Below are positions 1-11,896 of a DNA stretch of 64,000 bases, one piece after another (within the stretch, counting starts at the first letter, position 1; each line of letters opens with the position of its first letter). The position numbers and the translations under genes are program-made. The notes beneath the pieces are model-generated. The model had not been told where the DNA came from. It ran no database searches and saw only the letters and a list, made by a program, of their open reading frames with translations. Source of the stretch: Ischnura elegans (lineage: Eukaryota > Arthropoda > Insecta > Odonata > Coenagrionidae); assembly GCF_921293095.1 (NCBI RefSeq), contig NC_060254.1, forward strand, positions 2,542,001 through 2,606,000. The letters are read 5' to 3'.

Positions 1-326
1 TATCCGCGTGCAAGCTGGGTCACTCAAAGGGTCGAATGTGTTGACCTCGAGATGAGCTTCACGAATTCAGTCACGACGCGGTCTCCGCAGAGTTTCATCG
101 CATGATGCATTCGAACATGGCGTGAACCGCAATGAGCTGCAACGGAAACTGGATAAGAAAACTCCCACCTAGCACCATGGAATAGCAATTTGATGATACC
201 ATCCACCCAAGAGGATCCGTCTCACATGGATGGGAGAAAAAGCAGAGTTGAATGATCGAGAAGCTTTCGTAATTGCTATAATCCAAACAGAATGCTCCAG
301 GTGACAACATCCCCAGAGAAAGAATA

Positions 327-1132
327 GGGTAGTTTCCTTCAACAAAGAAAATGAAAGGCATTGATTGCGATTCGTTGCCCAACATTTGTGTATTCATAAT
401 TTACAAATTATTTGGTTTTAGATATCCCAGTTTAGACAAATGCTAATGGTCAATTTTAACCGCATTTGAGAAAGGCCAGATTGGCGCCCCTGCGATGCCA
501 CTCCACGTGACGTCACAGGAACCTAGATTCTGTGCGAGTAGATAGGAGATTTGCATCGTCTGAGATTACCAATGCTCAGGGAAACATGTCTTAATAATCA
601 CCAATTAAAACTACCCAATGTCGGAAATTTTCCTTCGTGTGATAAGGTACTAATAATCCTTATTTAAGCCACATCAAGTCACAGGGCCCAGGTGCTATAC
701 GAGTAGTCAGGAGTTTTACATCGCCTGAGATTACCAATGCATGCATGAGGCACAGAGCTCAGGGAAACATCTCTTATTCATCACCTATTGAAATTTCCTG
801 TGGTCGCAACGTTTCCTTCGTTTGATAGGGTACCTATTAATAATCCTTATTTGAGCCAAGAGCTACCTGATTGCAGCCTGCATCGTAGCGGCGCTCATAG
901 CCTCGCACCTTGGTGGCCTCATACGGCGGCAGCCGGAACCAGAATGGCGTCACACGGGCTTTTCCCATCATTCCTACTTAGCCGTTGCGTTTTAGCGCGT
1001 TTGAAAATTTTCACTTTTCATTTAATCGCGTAAAATAGATATCGTCATTTAAAAATCTAAAAGCGTGAGATACGTACTCCAGGAGTAATAGTCTTTTGAT
1101 TTAGCAAATAAAAAAGAAAAGGGAAACCACCC
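327..1132. mobile_element. MITE (copy 1) with TA target duplication and internal duplication
   Basis: An 806-bp non-coding element. Its ends are inverted repeats: GGGTAGTTTCC on the left and the complement of GGGTGGTTTCC on the right. TA dinucleotides flank it at 325-326 and 1133-1134. A second copy lies at 52672-53330, and the two align along most of their length. This copy carries an extra internal duplication: a unit from about 514 to 679 (CACAGGAACC through CCTTATTTAAGCC) is repeated, diverged, at about 680-860. No transposase is encoded, so it is non-autonomous. TA duplication fits a Tc1/mariner or related mobilising enzyme, but the superfamily is inferred only from that. Confidence 0.75.
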
Positions 1133-1389
1133 TACTACAATGCAAACGGAATGACACCATCCTCTGAGAATGAATTCGAACGCTGCGATTTTCTGACGGG
1201 ATTCATAACTGAGAAAGAATTATTTGAATAAGACATGATGGAATATGGAGAGCACAATGACGAGATATCAGCTGCAAATCAACGACAAGAAAACTAAGAC
1301 ATCAGTATGCAGCAGAATAGAGGAAACAAGAATCAAGGTTTAACAAGGAAAACATATTATTGGAGAGAAGAAAGAATCTTTCTGCCGAG

Positions 1390-1900
1390 GAAGCCGAATA
1401 TCAAGCGATGGGCAAGATGGAAATAATCTGTAGCACAGCAAAGGCAAAGATGGGACTACACAAAAACAGGAATTTAATTACAGCTGAGAATACAAGACTA
1501 GAACTAAGGAAACAATTTATCAGATGCTACTTGTGAAACATGTTTCTGTGCCGGAGCGAGGCTTGGACGTTGACAGCAGCGGAGAAGTCGAGAGTGGAAG
1601 AATTCGTAATGCGGTGCTACCGAAGAATGATGAAGATAAAATGGATCGACCGAGTAATGAATGGGGAAGTGCGACGAAGAGAGAAGTCTTCTAAAAACCT
1701 TAAGCAGAAGACGGGACAACTTATTCGGCCACGTGAGACATGATGGCGTGATAAAGACAATCGTAAGACTAGTGGAAGGAAAGAAGGACAAGGGACTGCC
1801 CCGAATTAGTTAGGACATAGGACAGGTTATTAAGTATGTAAAAGAGAAGAAATACGTAGGTAGCTATGAAGAGGCTGGCGGATAGGTGAGCATCGTCAAA
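1390..1900 (+). mobile_element. Decayed non-LTR retrotransposon, reverse transcriptase C-terminal tail
   Basis: The frame at 1540-1743 reads LCRSEAWTLTAAEKSRVEEF followed by MRCYRRMMKIKWIDRV. This is the well-known 'SETWTL..E..RLEAFEMWCYRRML.I.W.DRV' block that follows the reverse-transcriptase core in many arthropod LINEs. Just after, another frame gives GHVRHDGVIKTIVRLVEGK, matching the usual 'GHVLRHD' and 'EGK(R)GRGRPR' region that comes next. Frames change at least once and there are stops, so it is a 3' remnant and not functional. The poorly readable DNA back to about 1170 may be part of the same element. The clade is not resolved. Confidence 0.75.
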
Positions 1901-2084
1901 TCTATTTCAAGATTGTTGAGTTGCACAATAGCTGGTTATTTGTCAACATAAAAAATAATGTTAAACCTGTCTTCAGCGGCCGCCAGATAAGTAGTTATTC
2001 TTTATTTAAAAAAGGAACACAGCGGACGCAGAAAACTTATGAACAGGAAACATTAGCAACTAGTAGAAACACTTTTCCACTTTT

Positions 2085-2490
2085 TTTGTAAAAGACAGCC
2101 TTTTGGAAAAGCCTTTCTATCACGCATAAAGGGAAACACAGATAAAATTGGATATATACTTAAAAAACTTCATACCACAGCAATTTTCTCGCCACGTGTG
2201 CAGGTGAAACATGTATGTAGTAAAAAGCGTCAAGGACCGAACGCCCAAGCAATTTGAAGGGGTCCACCGCATTCCTTGCCAGACCCGCGGGAAGAATTAC
2301 CTACGTTTGCGAAACGAGCAGATCCGTGAAAACTCGCCCAGAGGAACACGAGAGATGAATTCGACTGGTGCACTCAACAAACTCTGCAGTAGCCGAACAC
2401 GCTGACTGGGCCACGCAACCGACTTAGAGGATACAGGAATTGCCCAAAAGTAACAGGCTTAAAGCAAATGGCTTTTATAGAAAGGCTTTT
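2085..2490 (+). mobile_element. Decayed Penelope-like element: RT/EN linker and GIY-YIG endonuclease
   Basis: Three frames must be combined. One gives IKGNTDKIGYILKKLHTTAI, resembling the segment after the Penelope reverse transcriptase ('IKG.S..I.RIL.KH'). It is followed by SVKDRTPKQFEGVHRIPC, resembling the conserved 'S.KD..P.....GVYRIPC' entry to the GIY-YIG domain. A shifted frame then gives YVCETSRSVKTRPEEHERD, matching 'YIGET.RS..TRL.EH..D'. A third gives NSAVAEHAD and then GHATDLEDTGI, matching 'SAVAEHA...GH.IDFEDT'. The frameshifts and a stop show it is dead. The endonuclease of this class nicks target DNA for retrotransposition. It matters here because hammerhead-like motifs typical of this class occur elsewhere in the window. 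Confidence 0.7.
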
Positions 2491-3490
2491 CCAAAGGCTT
2501 GGACTGGCGAGAGAAGCTGTGAGGCAAGAATAGCAATGAGAAATGCAAAAGTAGGATAAAAAGCATTTAAATTGGGGAACAGAGCTTTAAAAAATAAGCC
2601 GAACGTGGCAGCCGTTAATATAATAAAAACAATCCAAGCCATCAATTTCGCAGCTTCCTTCCCTTCCGCCAGATTGGATGAGAAGAAGAATGCCTTTCCC
2701 ACCAGATTCCCTTAAGAAAGCGATCTTCATCGCTCGGAAAACGTAGGGGCCGTCTAAAAATTGACGAAGTGATAAAAATATTTTTCACCACCCAAAGATG
2801 GTAGGCCACTTACGGAGGCGACGGCTGAATGAAGGGAAGCTAGAGACGTTGATATTTCAGGAATATCATATACATGTTGAGTACTTGCACTTGTTGTAAC
2901 TCAATCATCAACACGATGTGCAGTTTCCTTGGATATTATTATCGCTATTCTTTTTCTCTGCCCATGACCTGGTCAGCTGTCTCACTTCTATTCTGTCTCT
3001 TAGAGTAGATATATTCAGCTTATACGTTCTTGTAAACAAGTACATTAAAGTGCTCTTCGTTGTCTAAAACTATATTACGATTCATGCCACGGTCTCTTAA
3101 ATGATCAAAATCAATATCAATGAAAACTAGCAATATATAATCGATTCAAGTTCAGCATCAATTCAGTTATTGCAACAAAGTTCACGATTACAACTCAATC
3201 TCTACACAGTGGGTGTGAAGGGTGCCCTTTTTTAAATCAAAAAATTCCCTCAAATTTCCAGGGTGCTACCAAGTCATAAACATTAGTATTTTTATGTAAA
3301 TATCGCTCGTAAGGTAGAAATTACAGACATCGATTAAAGGTGACAAGACATTTTAAGACTATGCGTAACAACTTAACATAACTATTCCCTCCAAAAGATA
3401 TCTTTCTTAAACTTTCTCATTACGATGGTGTATTTAACAAAATGAAATACCCTGAAATTGTAGAGAAGTTATCGAAGAAAAAATAATTAT
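2491..3490. other. AT-rich non-coding stretch
   Basis: No gene, RNA or repeat boundary could be supported here. The hydrophobic minus-strand frame at 2475-2702 overlaps the tail of the Penelope remnant and is read as chance. Confidence 0.5.
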
Positions 3491-4322
3491 CCGGGATGGT
3501 AACGTTCATTTGACGCCCATATGAATGGTTTTCTTCTTGATTACAAGAGTGATTACTCCAAACGATATCGCAAAGTAATTTTGACTTGAATAGTTTTATA
3601 GAAAAAGTTAGCAAAAAATTTAAGTTCAGCACTTAACGAAAAATAAAATTCACAGCTTTGGAGCTAATATGGAAAAAATAGAGTGGACTGGACACTATCT
3701 ATCATTCTTTTGGAGAACTAAATAACAAGCTGTCGCACTCAAGAAATTGAAATAGAGTTGCGTGATTTCTTAGCTGCCTCGGTATATTTTCTGGAGTTTA
3801 CTTCTGAATCTCATAAAATGTGCAAGTTATTTTTCATGCCAACATATCTACTTCCATGATTCACGGTTTTTATTTTAAAAAAACAGTGGTAAACGCGCGC
3901 AAAGCATTTTAACAAATGCCTACAACACTGCTAGTTCCCATAATTTCACTCTCAATTTTGATTCAAAATCGTCCAAACCCAGCGATAATTTGCTAATTTC
4001 TCAGGATACTGGGCTATTTTTTTAAATTCCATTAGTCTGAGCGACAGTTTTTTTGTTAGCTCTACAGAAGAATGAAAGATGGCGTCCAGTCCACTCCATA
4101 TGTTTTCCACGAACGCCCCAAAAATGTGAGGGTAATTTTTCGTTAAGAGCTGAATTTAAATTTGCTACCTATTTTTTTCTATAAAACAGCCGGCTTATTC
4201 AAAGACCAGTCCCCAACATTTACGTCGAAAAATTATTTTAGGGCCATCGGTTGGGGTCATCTCTCACATAATATAGAATGAATACGTTGATATGAGCGTC
4301 AAATGAATGTTATCTACCGGGT
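3491..4322. repeat. 832-bp foldback (long inverted-repeat) element
   Basis: The left arm (about 3491-3745) is complementary to the right arm (about 4033-4322). Anchors include TTCATTTGACGC at 3505 against GCGTCAAATGAA near 4297, ATAGAGTGGACTGGAC at 3678 against GTCCAGTCCACTCC near 4085, and TTAACGAAAAAT near 3633 against TTTTTCGTTAAGAG near 4136. Pairing may continue weakly toward the centre, leaving a short loop. No coding frame of note is present. It is probably a non-autonomous foldback transposon, with the two arms diverged from each other by substitutions and small gaps. A target duplication was not identified. Confidence 0.65.
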
Positions 4323-5994
4323 CTATGACTGCTTGATTGCCTCAAAAACGTATCTGTAGTTTCATGGTAGTGTATGCGGTTAAATTCACTATCGTATTGA
4401 GAACTTTTAAGTTATAAGCATAAGTTAGAGGGAGTAGTTATCTCAAGGTGTTACTATAAGTATTTTAATGGTAGGTATTTAAATAGGTGTACTGGAATAT
4501 TACTCAAAGTTCGTACTACGGAAAAGTTTTATTAAATACCTCTATGAATCGGCCTTCAGACACTGGCCGCAGAACAGAGGCGGTGGAGGTGAAGCCGTGT
4601 GTGCAGGTTTCGCTGATTCACCTGGACGTAATTTATTCAAGCTTTTTTCTTTGATGCATCAAAAAATTTTTCAGCATACACCCAGTAAACTGCATTAACA
4701 ACGGATTCATGCATGGATGCTTCTTATGGACTACTTCAGAGCTATGACGAACTTCATAAAGGAACAAAAAACAGAATAATACTCTTTTTCCACTTAATAG
4801 AAGCCACCTTCAATTTTCCCGCTTCTGATTCTGAATTTTTTATTACACGACCAGCCCTTTCGATTCCATTCAAGACTGAGACATATCCTTTCTGGCGAGG
4901 ACTCATTCCAGGGTAAAGCAGCGGTCGAAAGAGACATTAAAGTAAATAATGATCGCATCATTGTTTCCCACTTTTTTTCGAAACGAAGACATCGCATAAA
5001 CGACTGGGTTGCTCGTGGAAGCGTGAAAACCAGAGGAAAAGGGGAGTGGAGGTGAATACGTTTGAGAATAAAGCCACCCCTTTTGAAATGCTGCAACACA
5101 GGAGAGGATAGCTGCTGAAAGGAACGTTTTCCAAGGTGCATCCATCGCCCTAGCAACCATCACTCAGCGATTATCGCACATTTGCTATTGCTCTGCGTTC
5201 GATTCAAGTTGCTGCGTGAGAGATATTCCTACAAGTAATTGCAAAGAGTAAAATTTGACAGATCAGCATTCCACGAATTCCAGAGCCGTGCGAACAAAAA
5301 CTTTCTGATATTGAGAATGGTGCAAATTGTAAACGGATGAATAGTCCCTCACTGGCTCTATAAGCTTTTCATCATCTTCCAAAGGAAAATTTAGCTTTGT
5401 TGACCTGCACGACATGATTGAAATAGATTCTCTAGCGAATTACTGCTAGCGATTGGAATTCTGGGCAGGGTCCTGTAACCTACCTTTTTATGTATGAATT
5501 AATTGTTCGATTCGCCGTTTATCGGTATATTTATGTATTTTAATTACTACACATAAAAGAGAGCGCAATCATGCATGGAGATTTATTAAGATACTATTTT
5601 CAAAATATTAGTGCATATTTTAAGCTCTTTAATTTTAATGTCTCTCAATAATAATTGGGTTCACCTTACCAATCAAACTGATAATGTATTTCAAATAAGC
5701 AATTTTAATTGCTATCTTAACATGAATGTCTCCACCAGTAAAATATAACAGCCATTTCCTTGCGAACTCAGTTGCGTGTATCCCCGCAGCTGCTTGAGCG
5801 AGCACTTTGTTTTATTCATATTTAAATCTACTTTCCACTATTTCAGTCATCGCAAATTGAATCCCTGATGCGCGCTCTTGCGAGTTATTCACATCCATCA
5901 CGATCTTCGCAAACGCCCGTGCGCCATCCTCACACTTCCTCACGCGAATGCTTCAGCAGACTGGCAGACCACTTCTTCCATGATCTTGGGTATT
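4323..5994. other. Non-coding stretch, nothing recognised
   Basis: There are only short open frames on opposite strands (for example 4713-4916 and 4794-5163), with no recognisable protein signature, no splice-site pairing and no repeat that recurs in the window. Confidence 0.5.
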
Positions 5995-5996
5995 TA

Positions 5997-7252
5997 CGAG
6001 GGCCATTCAATAAGTTCTTAGAATCTCCAAATAATTGCTCTCTTAGTATCAAAATTTATGTTAACCATAAAGAATCACTTGCGAATAGTCAGCTGTTAAA
6101 TTTTCATCAGTATCCATGCTATTGTTGTCACCGAATGTAGTGAACAACTTTCACTTTATAAAAATGCATAAAAGGGAATTTCATGTGGTGATAAAACGCT
6201 TGATTCTGAAAGCGTTAGCATTTAAGGAAATCAAAGCTGACAATAAATAGAGTTCATGGTACATCTGCTTTCGTGTTTAAATCTATTTACAATTGGGCTA
6301 ATCAATTTAAACTAGGCCATGCATTCAAAAAAATGAACACTGTTTCCGAACGATGAAGTATCTACCCCCGAAATGATTGGCAAAATCGGTTTTATGTGAT
6401 AGGTGCGAATCAAAAGGTGCGAAATAGATAAGGCCACAGGCATATCGTAATGCACAATTGCTTTAATTTCGCATGAAAATTTGGGTGTAAAACAAATCGG
6501 CAAGATCGCTGCCGCGTTGGCTCACAGTGGAGAATAAACGCAATCGTGTGGTCAACTCAGAGACTGTTTTGGCGTTTTTCCTTCGCAATCCTTATGATTT
6601 TCCACGTCGATACTTTTCAGTTTTTGATGAAATATGGATTCATCGCTACACTTCAGAGACAATAGAAAAGGTAATTTTGAGGATGAACAGCAAGCAGTCA
6701 ACGATGATGAAATGGGTCTGGTCATGGCAACGATAAATTGGGATGGGTGTGGAATAACCTACATCGATTACTTGGGAAAAGGGAAAAACGATAACATGAG
6801 AGTACCTATGCATCGTTACTGTACCGGTTGATGGTAGAAATCAAGAATAGCGTCCTCATTTGAAGCAGAAAATGTTTTTTCTTTCAACAAAACAATGCAC
6901 GCTTGCACGCCAGTTCAGTTGCAATTGCCAAAATTACGGAATAAAAGTTTCAATTATTACACAATTCACCGTATTCGCCAGATTTGGCCTCGAGTGACTT
7001 TTTCTAACCTCAAAACCGAAAAAAATGGCTTGACGGACTAATTTTAATGGCTAAGGAGGAGGTCAACACCCAAACTAATGCCTAATCTGAGGATGTCCCG
7101 AAATTCTACTTTTTGGACGGCTTAAAATGCTTGGAAAAATGCTCACAGAAATTTATAGAGCTGAAATGAGAAAATTAACGAAAAACATAAAAAATTGGTC
7201 CAATAAAATTTATTTTTATAACTATTTCTAAATACTTGTTTAACGACCCACG
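5997..7252 (+). mobile_element. Ancient full-length mariner transposon, transposase destroyed
   Basis: A 1256-bp element between TA duplications (5995-5996, 7253-7254). The left end CGAGGGCCATTCAATAAGTT pairs imperfectly with the right end (ACTTGTTTAACGACCCACG), about 16 of 21 bases. Inside, all parts of a mariner transposase appear in order but in shifting frames with stops. At about 6180-6300 is the N-terminal helix-turn-helix (EFHVVIKRLIL, then FKEIKAD). At about 6355-6400 is a PPEMIGKI-like stretch, and at 6519-6600 RWLTVENKRNRVVNSE. At 6630-6660 is DEIWIHRYTSET, containing the first catalytic Asp. ATINWDGCGITYIDYL lies at 6729-6770 and FYFLDGLK-like text at about 7108-7130. It is a molecular fossil, clearly older and of a different lineage from the copy at 60574. 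Confidence 0.85.
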
Positions 7253-7254
7253 TA

Positions 7255-8385
7255 CTTTTGGCACATAGTAGGTATGTACCGAGGAAATAGGGCCCTCCGA
7301 GCTGAGATCGCGAAATGCGCTTCCGGCCATGTTCTAAGCGCGTCAATGGTCGTACGCATCGAGTGTTGTAGCGTGGTTAGAAGGTTTGAAATTCGGAAAC
7401 TTTCTCGTATTTGGAAGTGAAGAATTACATTAAAATTTCATTATTTGTTGAGCACAAATTTCAATGGCTGATAATGAATGAGAAGGACGTTACCCGTGGT
7501 GTTCAGCAATGAATTTTATAAATAATTCCAGAATTGTCAAGAACACATTGATATCAGTATTATTTATGTTCCCATATTTAATTTATATACCTTCTATAGG
7601 TAAAATAAAATATGAATGAGAAAAGTGTTCTACTTAAGATTATGACCACGTTTCTTTACAGGCTTAAGGAGAGGGTTATCCGGTCACGGCGGAATGATTT
7701 GGAGGACAGAAGTTCATCTTATTTGCATATGGATTGCAAATATGCAGTGTTCATTTTGAAGATTGTCTGTTCTTAAATTTTTTAAAGAACAGATTACATA
7801 CTCATGCGATGCCGACAAATTCCTATGTCCCCAACCCGCCGCGCCGTCTCGATGTTGTGGCCTCTTTGAGACCACCAATGGATGGTAAGAAACAATGCAT
7901 ACATTCTTACTCATTTTCTACTTCCTCACTTTATTCTACTCAGAGCTTTCTGCACTCTTGTATCTCGTTTTCCGCTCCCTCTACACCTCACTCAATCAAA
8001 TTTCCTCCGCTCACTATTGTCACTTCCGTCTCCTTCAATCAGCTCCGAATATCTCCTCCTTGTTCATTCTGTCCTTCCAAGGTTTCCTTTTGTAAATTAT
8101 TCACTTCGCAATGCTAAATTAGGTTTACTCAATATAATTTGCCCTTTTACACTGTTTGATTAATTTTGATTTGGGATGGATACAATACTAAAGCCACTCA
8201 GCGATCGACGCCAGCGACTTGGCCAAAAAATTATGAAAATTATTGGAAACGTTCATACTTTCATGTTTATACACTTAAGTGACCAATAAATATCAGAGAA
8301 AAAATAATGAATCATCTAGAAAGCGACGCTGATTGCAAAAATCTTAATTTGAAGTATGCGGAAATACATGGAATTTATGTTTTTA
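7255..8385. other. Non-coding stretch
   Basis: A pyrimidine-rich block at about 7890-8110 opens several overlapping frames rich in Ser, Leu and Phe. This is expected from composition alone. No gene or repeat supported. Confidence 0.5.
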
Positions 8386-8682
8386 AGGGGATCTGATTGG
8401 TGTGATGGCTCGAGTGTTGGCTTCCCACACCGTGGGCTCGGGTTCAAATCCCAGCGGTGGCAGAGAATTTTCAGAGACTGCCCGATCCCTGCTTGAATGC
8501 TGTGAGGAGGACATTTCAAGGGCAACACTCATTCCGTCGGATGGGACGTTAAGCCAAGGTCCCCTTGTCACCTTTCGTTAAGAGTTAAGGCTAATGCCTA
8601 CGCCGGGTTTCTCTCCACCCTTCCCTCATGGCGCAATTGACCTCAGCTGACGGTCGCTTCCTTCCAACACCATACCATACTC
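8386..8682 (+). mobile_element. SINE-A copy 1 (tRNA-derived)
   Basis: A tRNA-like head includes the RNA polymerase III B box GGTTCAAATCC at about 8433. It is followed by a tRNA-unrelated body shared with the copies at 30157, 39157, 39873 and 50397 (markers: CTGCTTGAATGCTGTGAGGA, CGCCGGGTTTCTCTCCACCC). It is flanked by a 9-bp target duplication ATGTTTTTA at 8377-8385 and 8683-8691, which fixes both ends. The 3' tail is a short CCA-rich run (CCAACACCATACC) rather than poly(A). Mobilisation would need a partner LINE. Confidence 0.9.
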
Positions 8683-8691
8683 ATGTTTTTA

Positions 8692-10923
8692 GCTACGATA
8701 ATTCTATCATTTTCAGTATTTTTAGCTTGCCATAGTTCGCATAATTGTGGAAAGTTCGATTAGCGACGGGAACTCACTTCGCAAATTTTTACGGGGCTCT
8801 CACATAATGCCTTGTTATACAGCACATGTTGGCGATGGCGATGAACGCTCAGCGATGACCTCCACAGTCGCTCCCAGGAAAATATGCCAAAGCACCTTCA
8901 TCGAACGGAGGGTTAACGACTGTCGACAGCTGTGGCGAATAACTAAGCCATTAGCAGGGACGAGTGAATGCAGATTGCCATTTTATACGTACATTTTATC
9001 ATATCCGTTCCTAAAGATATTAGAAATTTCTTCATGAATGCAAATACATGCTCGTAAACATTAATAGCTTCCCGCACTTTGAGAGTACTTCATCATATTT
9101 AACTATAAGTCAAGTTTGAATTGATCTCCATAACGGTTAAGAAAACTCATCACCCTAGCTTCGTCGAAGTTTACACTTGAAAGACCCGAGTTAAATATCT
9201 ACAGGGCTACACATCCGATTTTCAAGTGGCGACATTGCTATAGTCAGTGGCATAAATTCTTGGTTTGGGGCACTAAATTTATATGTAATATTATTAGTAG
9301 GTAAGTAGAGTGGGATTATGTTCCAATATTTTACCAAGAGGAGGAACAAAAATCGTTGCGATCAAAATCACCTTTTATTTTTGTCCTTCGGGAAAATGCA
9401 CCGCTCTGGATCAAAATTCGTAGCGAGATAATCCACCTGTCGTGATTTTGTCTACTTTTTTGACTCGAGTGATGGTATGGATATCCTGGACGAGAAATAT
9501 GGACCGTTTTCCAAATCAAAGATTTCTTTCTCAACACAGTTGAGGGTTGGTTCTTCACAAAAATAAAATGTAGAGTGATGCCAAATAGCCTTCAACATCC
9601 TATCGCTGCATTGAGAATTATAATCGATTAATTTCTCCGTAAAGTTCTGGAGATACAGTGTGGTCGATATTGATTGCCTGTGATCTAGGAAGGGCTTTTA
9701 ACGAAATAATACGTCAAAAAAGTGACTTCTTTGTGATTTAGAAGCATTAACAACGAAGGAAGCACCTAAAACACAGGATATTTTGGTTGTAAGGAAATGT
9801 AGTTCGAAAGCTCAAATTAAAATAAAAAATATTCATTATGAAAAGCACAAAAATAGGGATGAAATTAAATAAAAATTGGAAAATTTAACTGCAGTAAAAA
9901 CTGACAAAGAAATGGTATTTTTTGGCAAAGTTCGCGACGAATTACAAAAGTTATATTAATTAAATCTCCTGTAAGTACCTAATTACTTTTATAAAAATAA
10001 TTGATACTAGTAATCAATAACATTTAAGCAAAAGAAAGAAATCTAGCCCAATTATTTTTTTTCTGCTATCGGGTCATCACTGACTATGAGTAAGTATTAA
10101 TTGCTAAGGTCATTTCTGCAACTTAGAGGCAGAGACAGAAGGAGGAGAGTTTTCCCTAGACCTTCGCACCGAACACATAAAAGTGAAAAAAGGGTGAACA
10201 AGGCATTAAGATTCTTTTTTTAATCTGAAAATGGCTTTTTCCGGCCTTAATGCCACAGCAGCTGCAAATTTTAGGACACAACCTAGAAGCTAATGTAGAG
10301 AAAACGTTAGAACTCCTGAAAATGCGTTTTCCAGGACGGTTTTTACGATTGCCAGAGAAATATTTGCACCAAGAGCCATTGTTCGCTGGACGTCGAAAGC
10401 GGTAGGCATCCCATTATAGAGGAACTTCTTTTTATAATCCCACATTACGTTTCTTAACATCCTTGAATATTAAAGAATGTAGGTACACAAACCGAAGGTG
10501 AAAAATGTAAAAAAAAAAAAGAGGCAGTTGAGTGGGATCAAGACGGAATACGCTTTTCCGTCTCATAAATTCAAAAACAATGGTGATGACGACCTCTTGA
10601 CAGCATCAAATGCCGAAATCCGAAAATAATCAAAACTCAAAACAAAAAAATAGTAAACACGACTGGTTCTCTCATGAACGACCCAAGCAGGTCTTGGGTG
10701 AGCTATTTTCAGTTTTTTTAAAAACTATCTCTCTTCTTTGACCTCCGTAATAATCAAAGTGCAATCCAGAGTTACTGACCTAACGTTTTAACCGCGCAAT
10801 CATTTTTCACGCATCAAGTCTTAGCATCGATTTGAGTTCGGCTTTTCAATTAGAGGAAAAATGTTAAGCCTAAACCATCTAATAAAATGTCAAAAAATAA
10901 TGTAATTACTTTAGACCACAGGC
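8692..10923. other. Non-coding stretch
   Basis: Short open frames at 8747-9037 (plus) and 9331-9558 (minus) have no recognisable domain. The rest is AT-rich with no repeat shared with other parts of the window that I could detect. Confidence 0.45.
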
Positions 10924-11412
10924 CTAGAAACAATGTACTTTGGTCATTACTTTACAACCATTAATCGATGGTGATGTTATATAAATTATTAGTCGTGCTC
11001 TCATTGCCTGCGTTCGTATCACATGTGTGACGGCATACGCGATTATCACAAATAATGGAAAAAGACACGGTAAACATACTATACCCTCATACCAACACTT
11101 TCCTGACCACGTGCAAGATGCGAAGGATTTTGCCATCACAGAGCTAAAAAAATTGAGACAAAAACAATAGAGAATAGCGTTGATTAAAATTATTCGTGGA
11201 ACAATCCACACGCTATTGAGACTAATTTTCATTTTTAACATCGAACTATCCACGCCAACATACGAACCATCAACGTCAGCGTAATGGGTATTTTTACTTA
11301 ACATAATGATAAGTACTAGTCTATTTCTACACTCGTTCATTCCAACCGACCAAGGTGTCGGCTTATGATGCCATTTTAAAGGTGGCCTTTCAAAGTCACA
11401 AGCACTTTTCAT
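10924..11412 (-). other. Unassigned open frame, 162 codons
   Basis: A 162-residue open frame is long for such AT-rich DNA. It has a hydrophobic stretch (PRIILINAILYCFCLNFF) and a second one near the C-terminus, with scattered cysteines. I recognise no family. No promoter, splice sites or paralog in the window support it, and it may be chance or a transposon remnant. A perfect hairpin (GTGGAAATAT, 3-nt loop, complement) at 11415-11437 sits just upstream of its start on the minus strand. Confidence 0.15.
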
Positions 11413-11896
11413 TGCGTGGAAATATCTTATATTTCCACCGCATTACGCCGGAAACTGTACCTTTTATTTCCACTTAACAGTATGGACGAAAAGTTGGAAA
11501 TAGCAATTTATTTTTTCTAGCAAAGTCACTCGGAACCTACATAATTTTCGCGTTTATTTCACCACACCATTATCTCCAGGAAGATGACGTGCCGAGTGCG
11601 ATTTCTTATCTTCATGTGCATCAACGGCAAACGGTACATCCTAATGACGCTCGCCACCAAAGGGTTGAATTCCAAAGGGCGAAAAGCATGCAGGCGGGCA
11701 AGTGGCCGGTGTGCCTGCTTACCACGTGGATTCCCTCGCTCCGATCGATGGGCACTTCTCAACCTTTCACCTTTTTATCATCTCCGCGGGAAGAAAAAAA
11801 GAAAACACTGGACCGATAATCTCGCGGAGAAAGGGAAAGAAGTTTCACAACACGAGACGAGCCATTTAATTCGAAGGATGATCTAAGTCTTTAACA

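Noticed and set aside
2475..2702. Small membrane protein gene on the minus strand
   Set aside because: It is hydrophobic but antisense to the tail of a Penelope remnant and has no family, promoter or conservation evidence.
7734..8163. Protein-coding gene of 90-127 codons
   Set aside because: Three overlapping frames all open because of pyrimidine-rich composition; none has a domain or splice signals.
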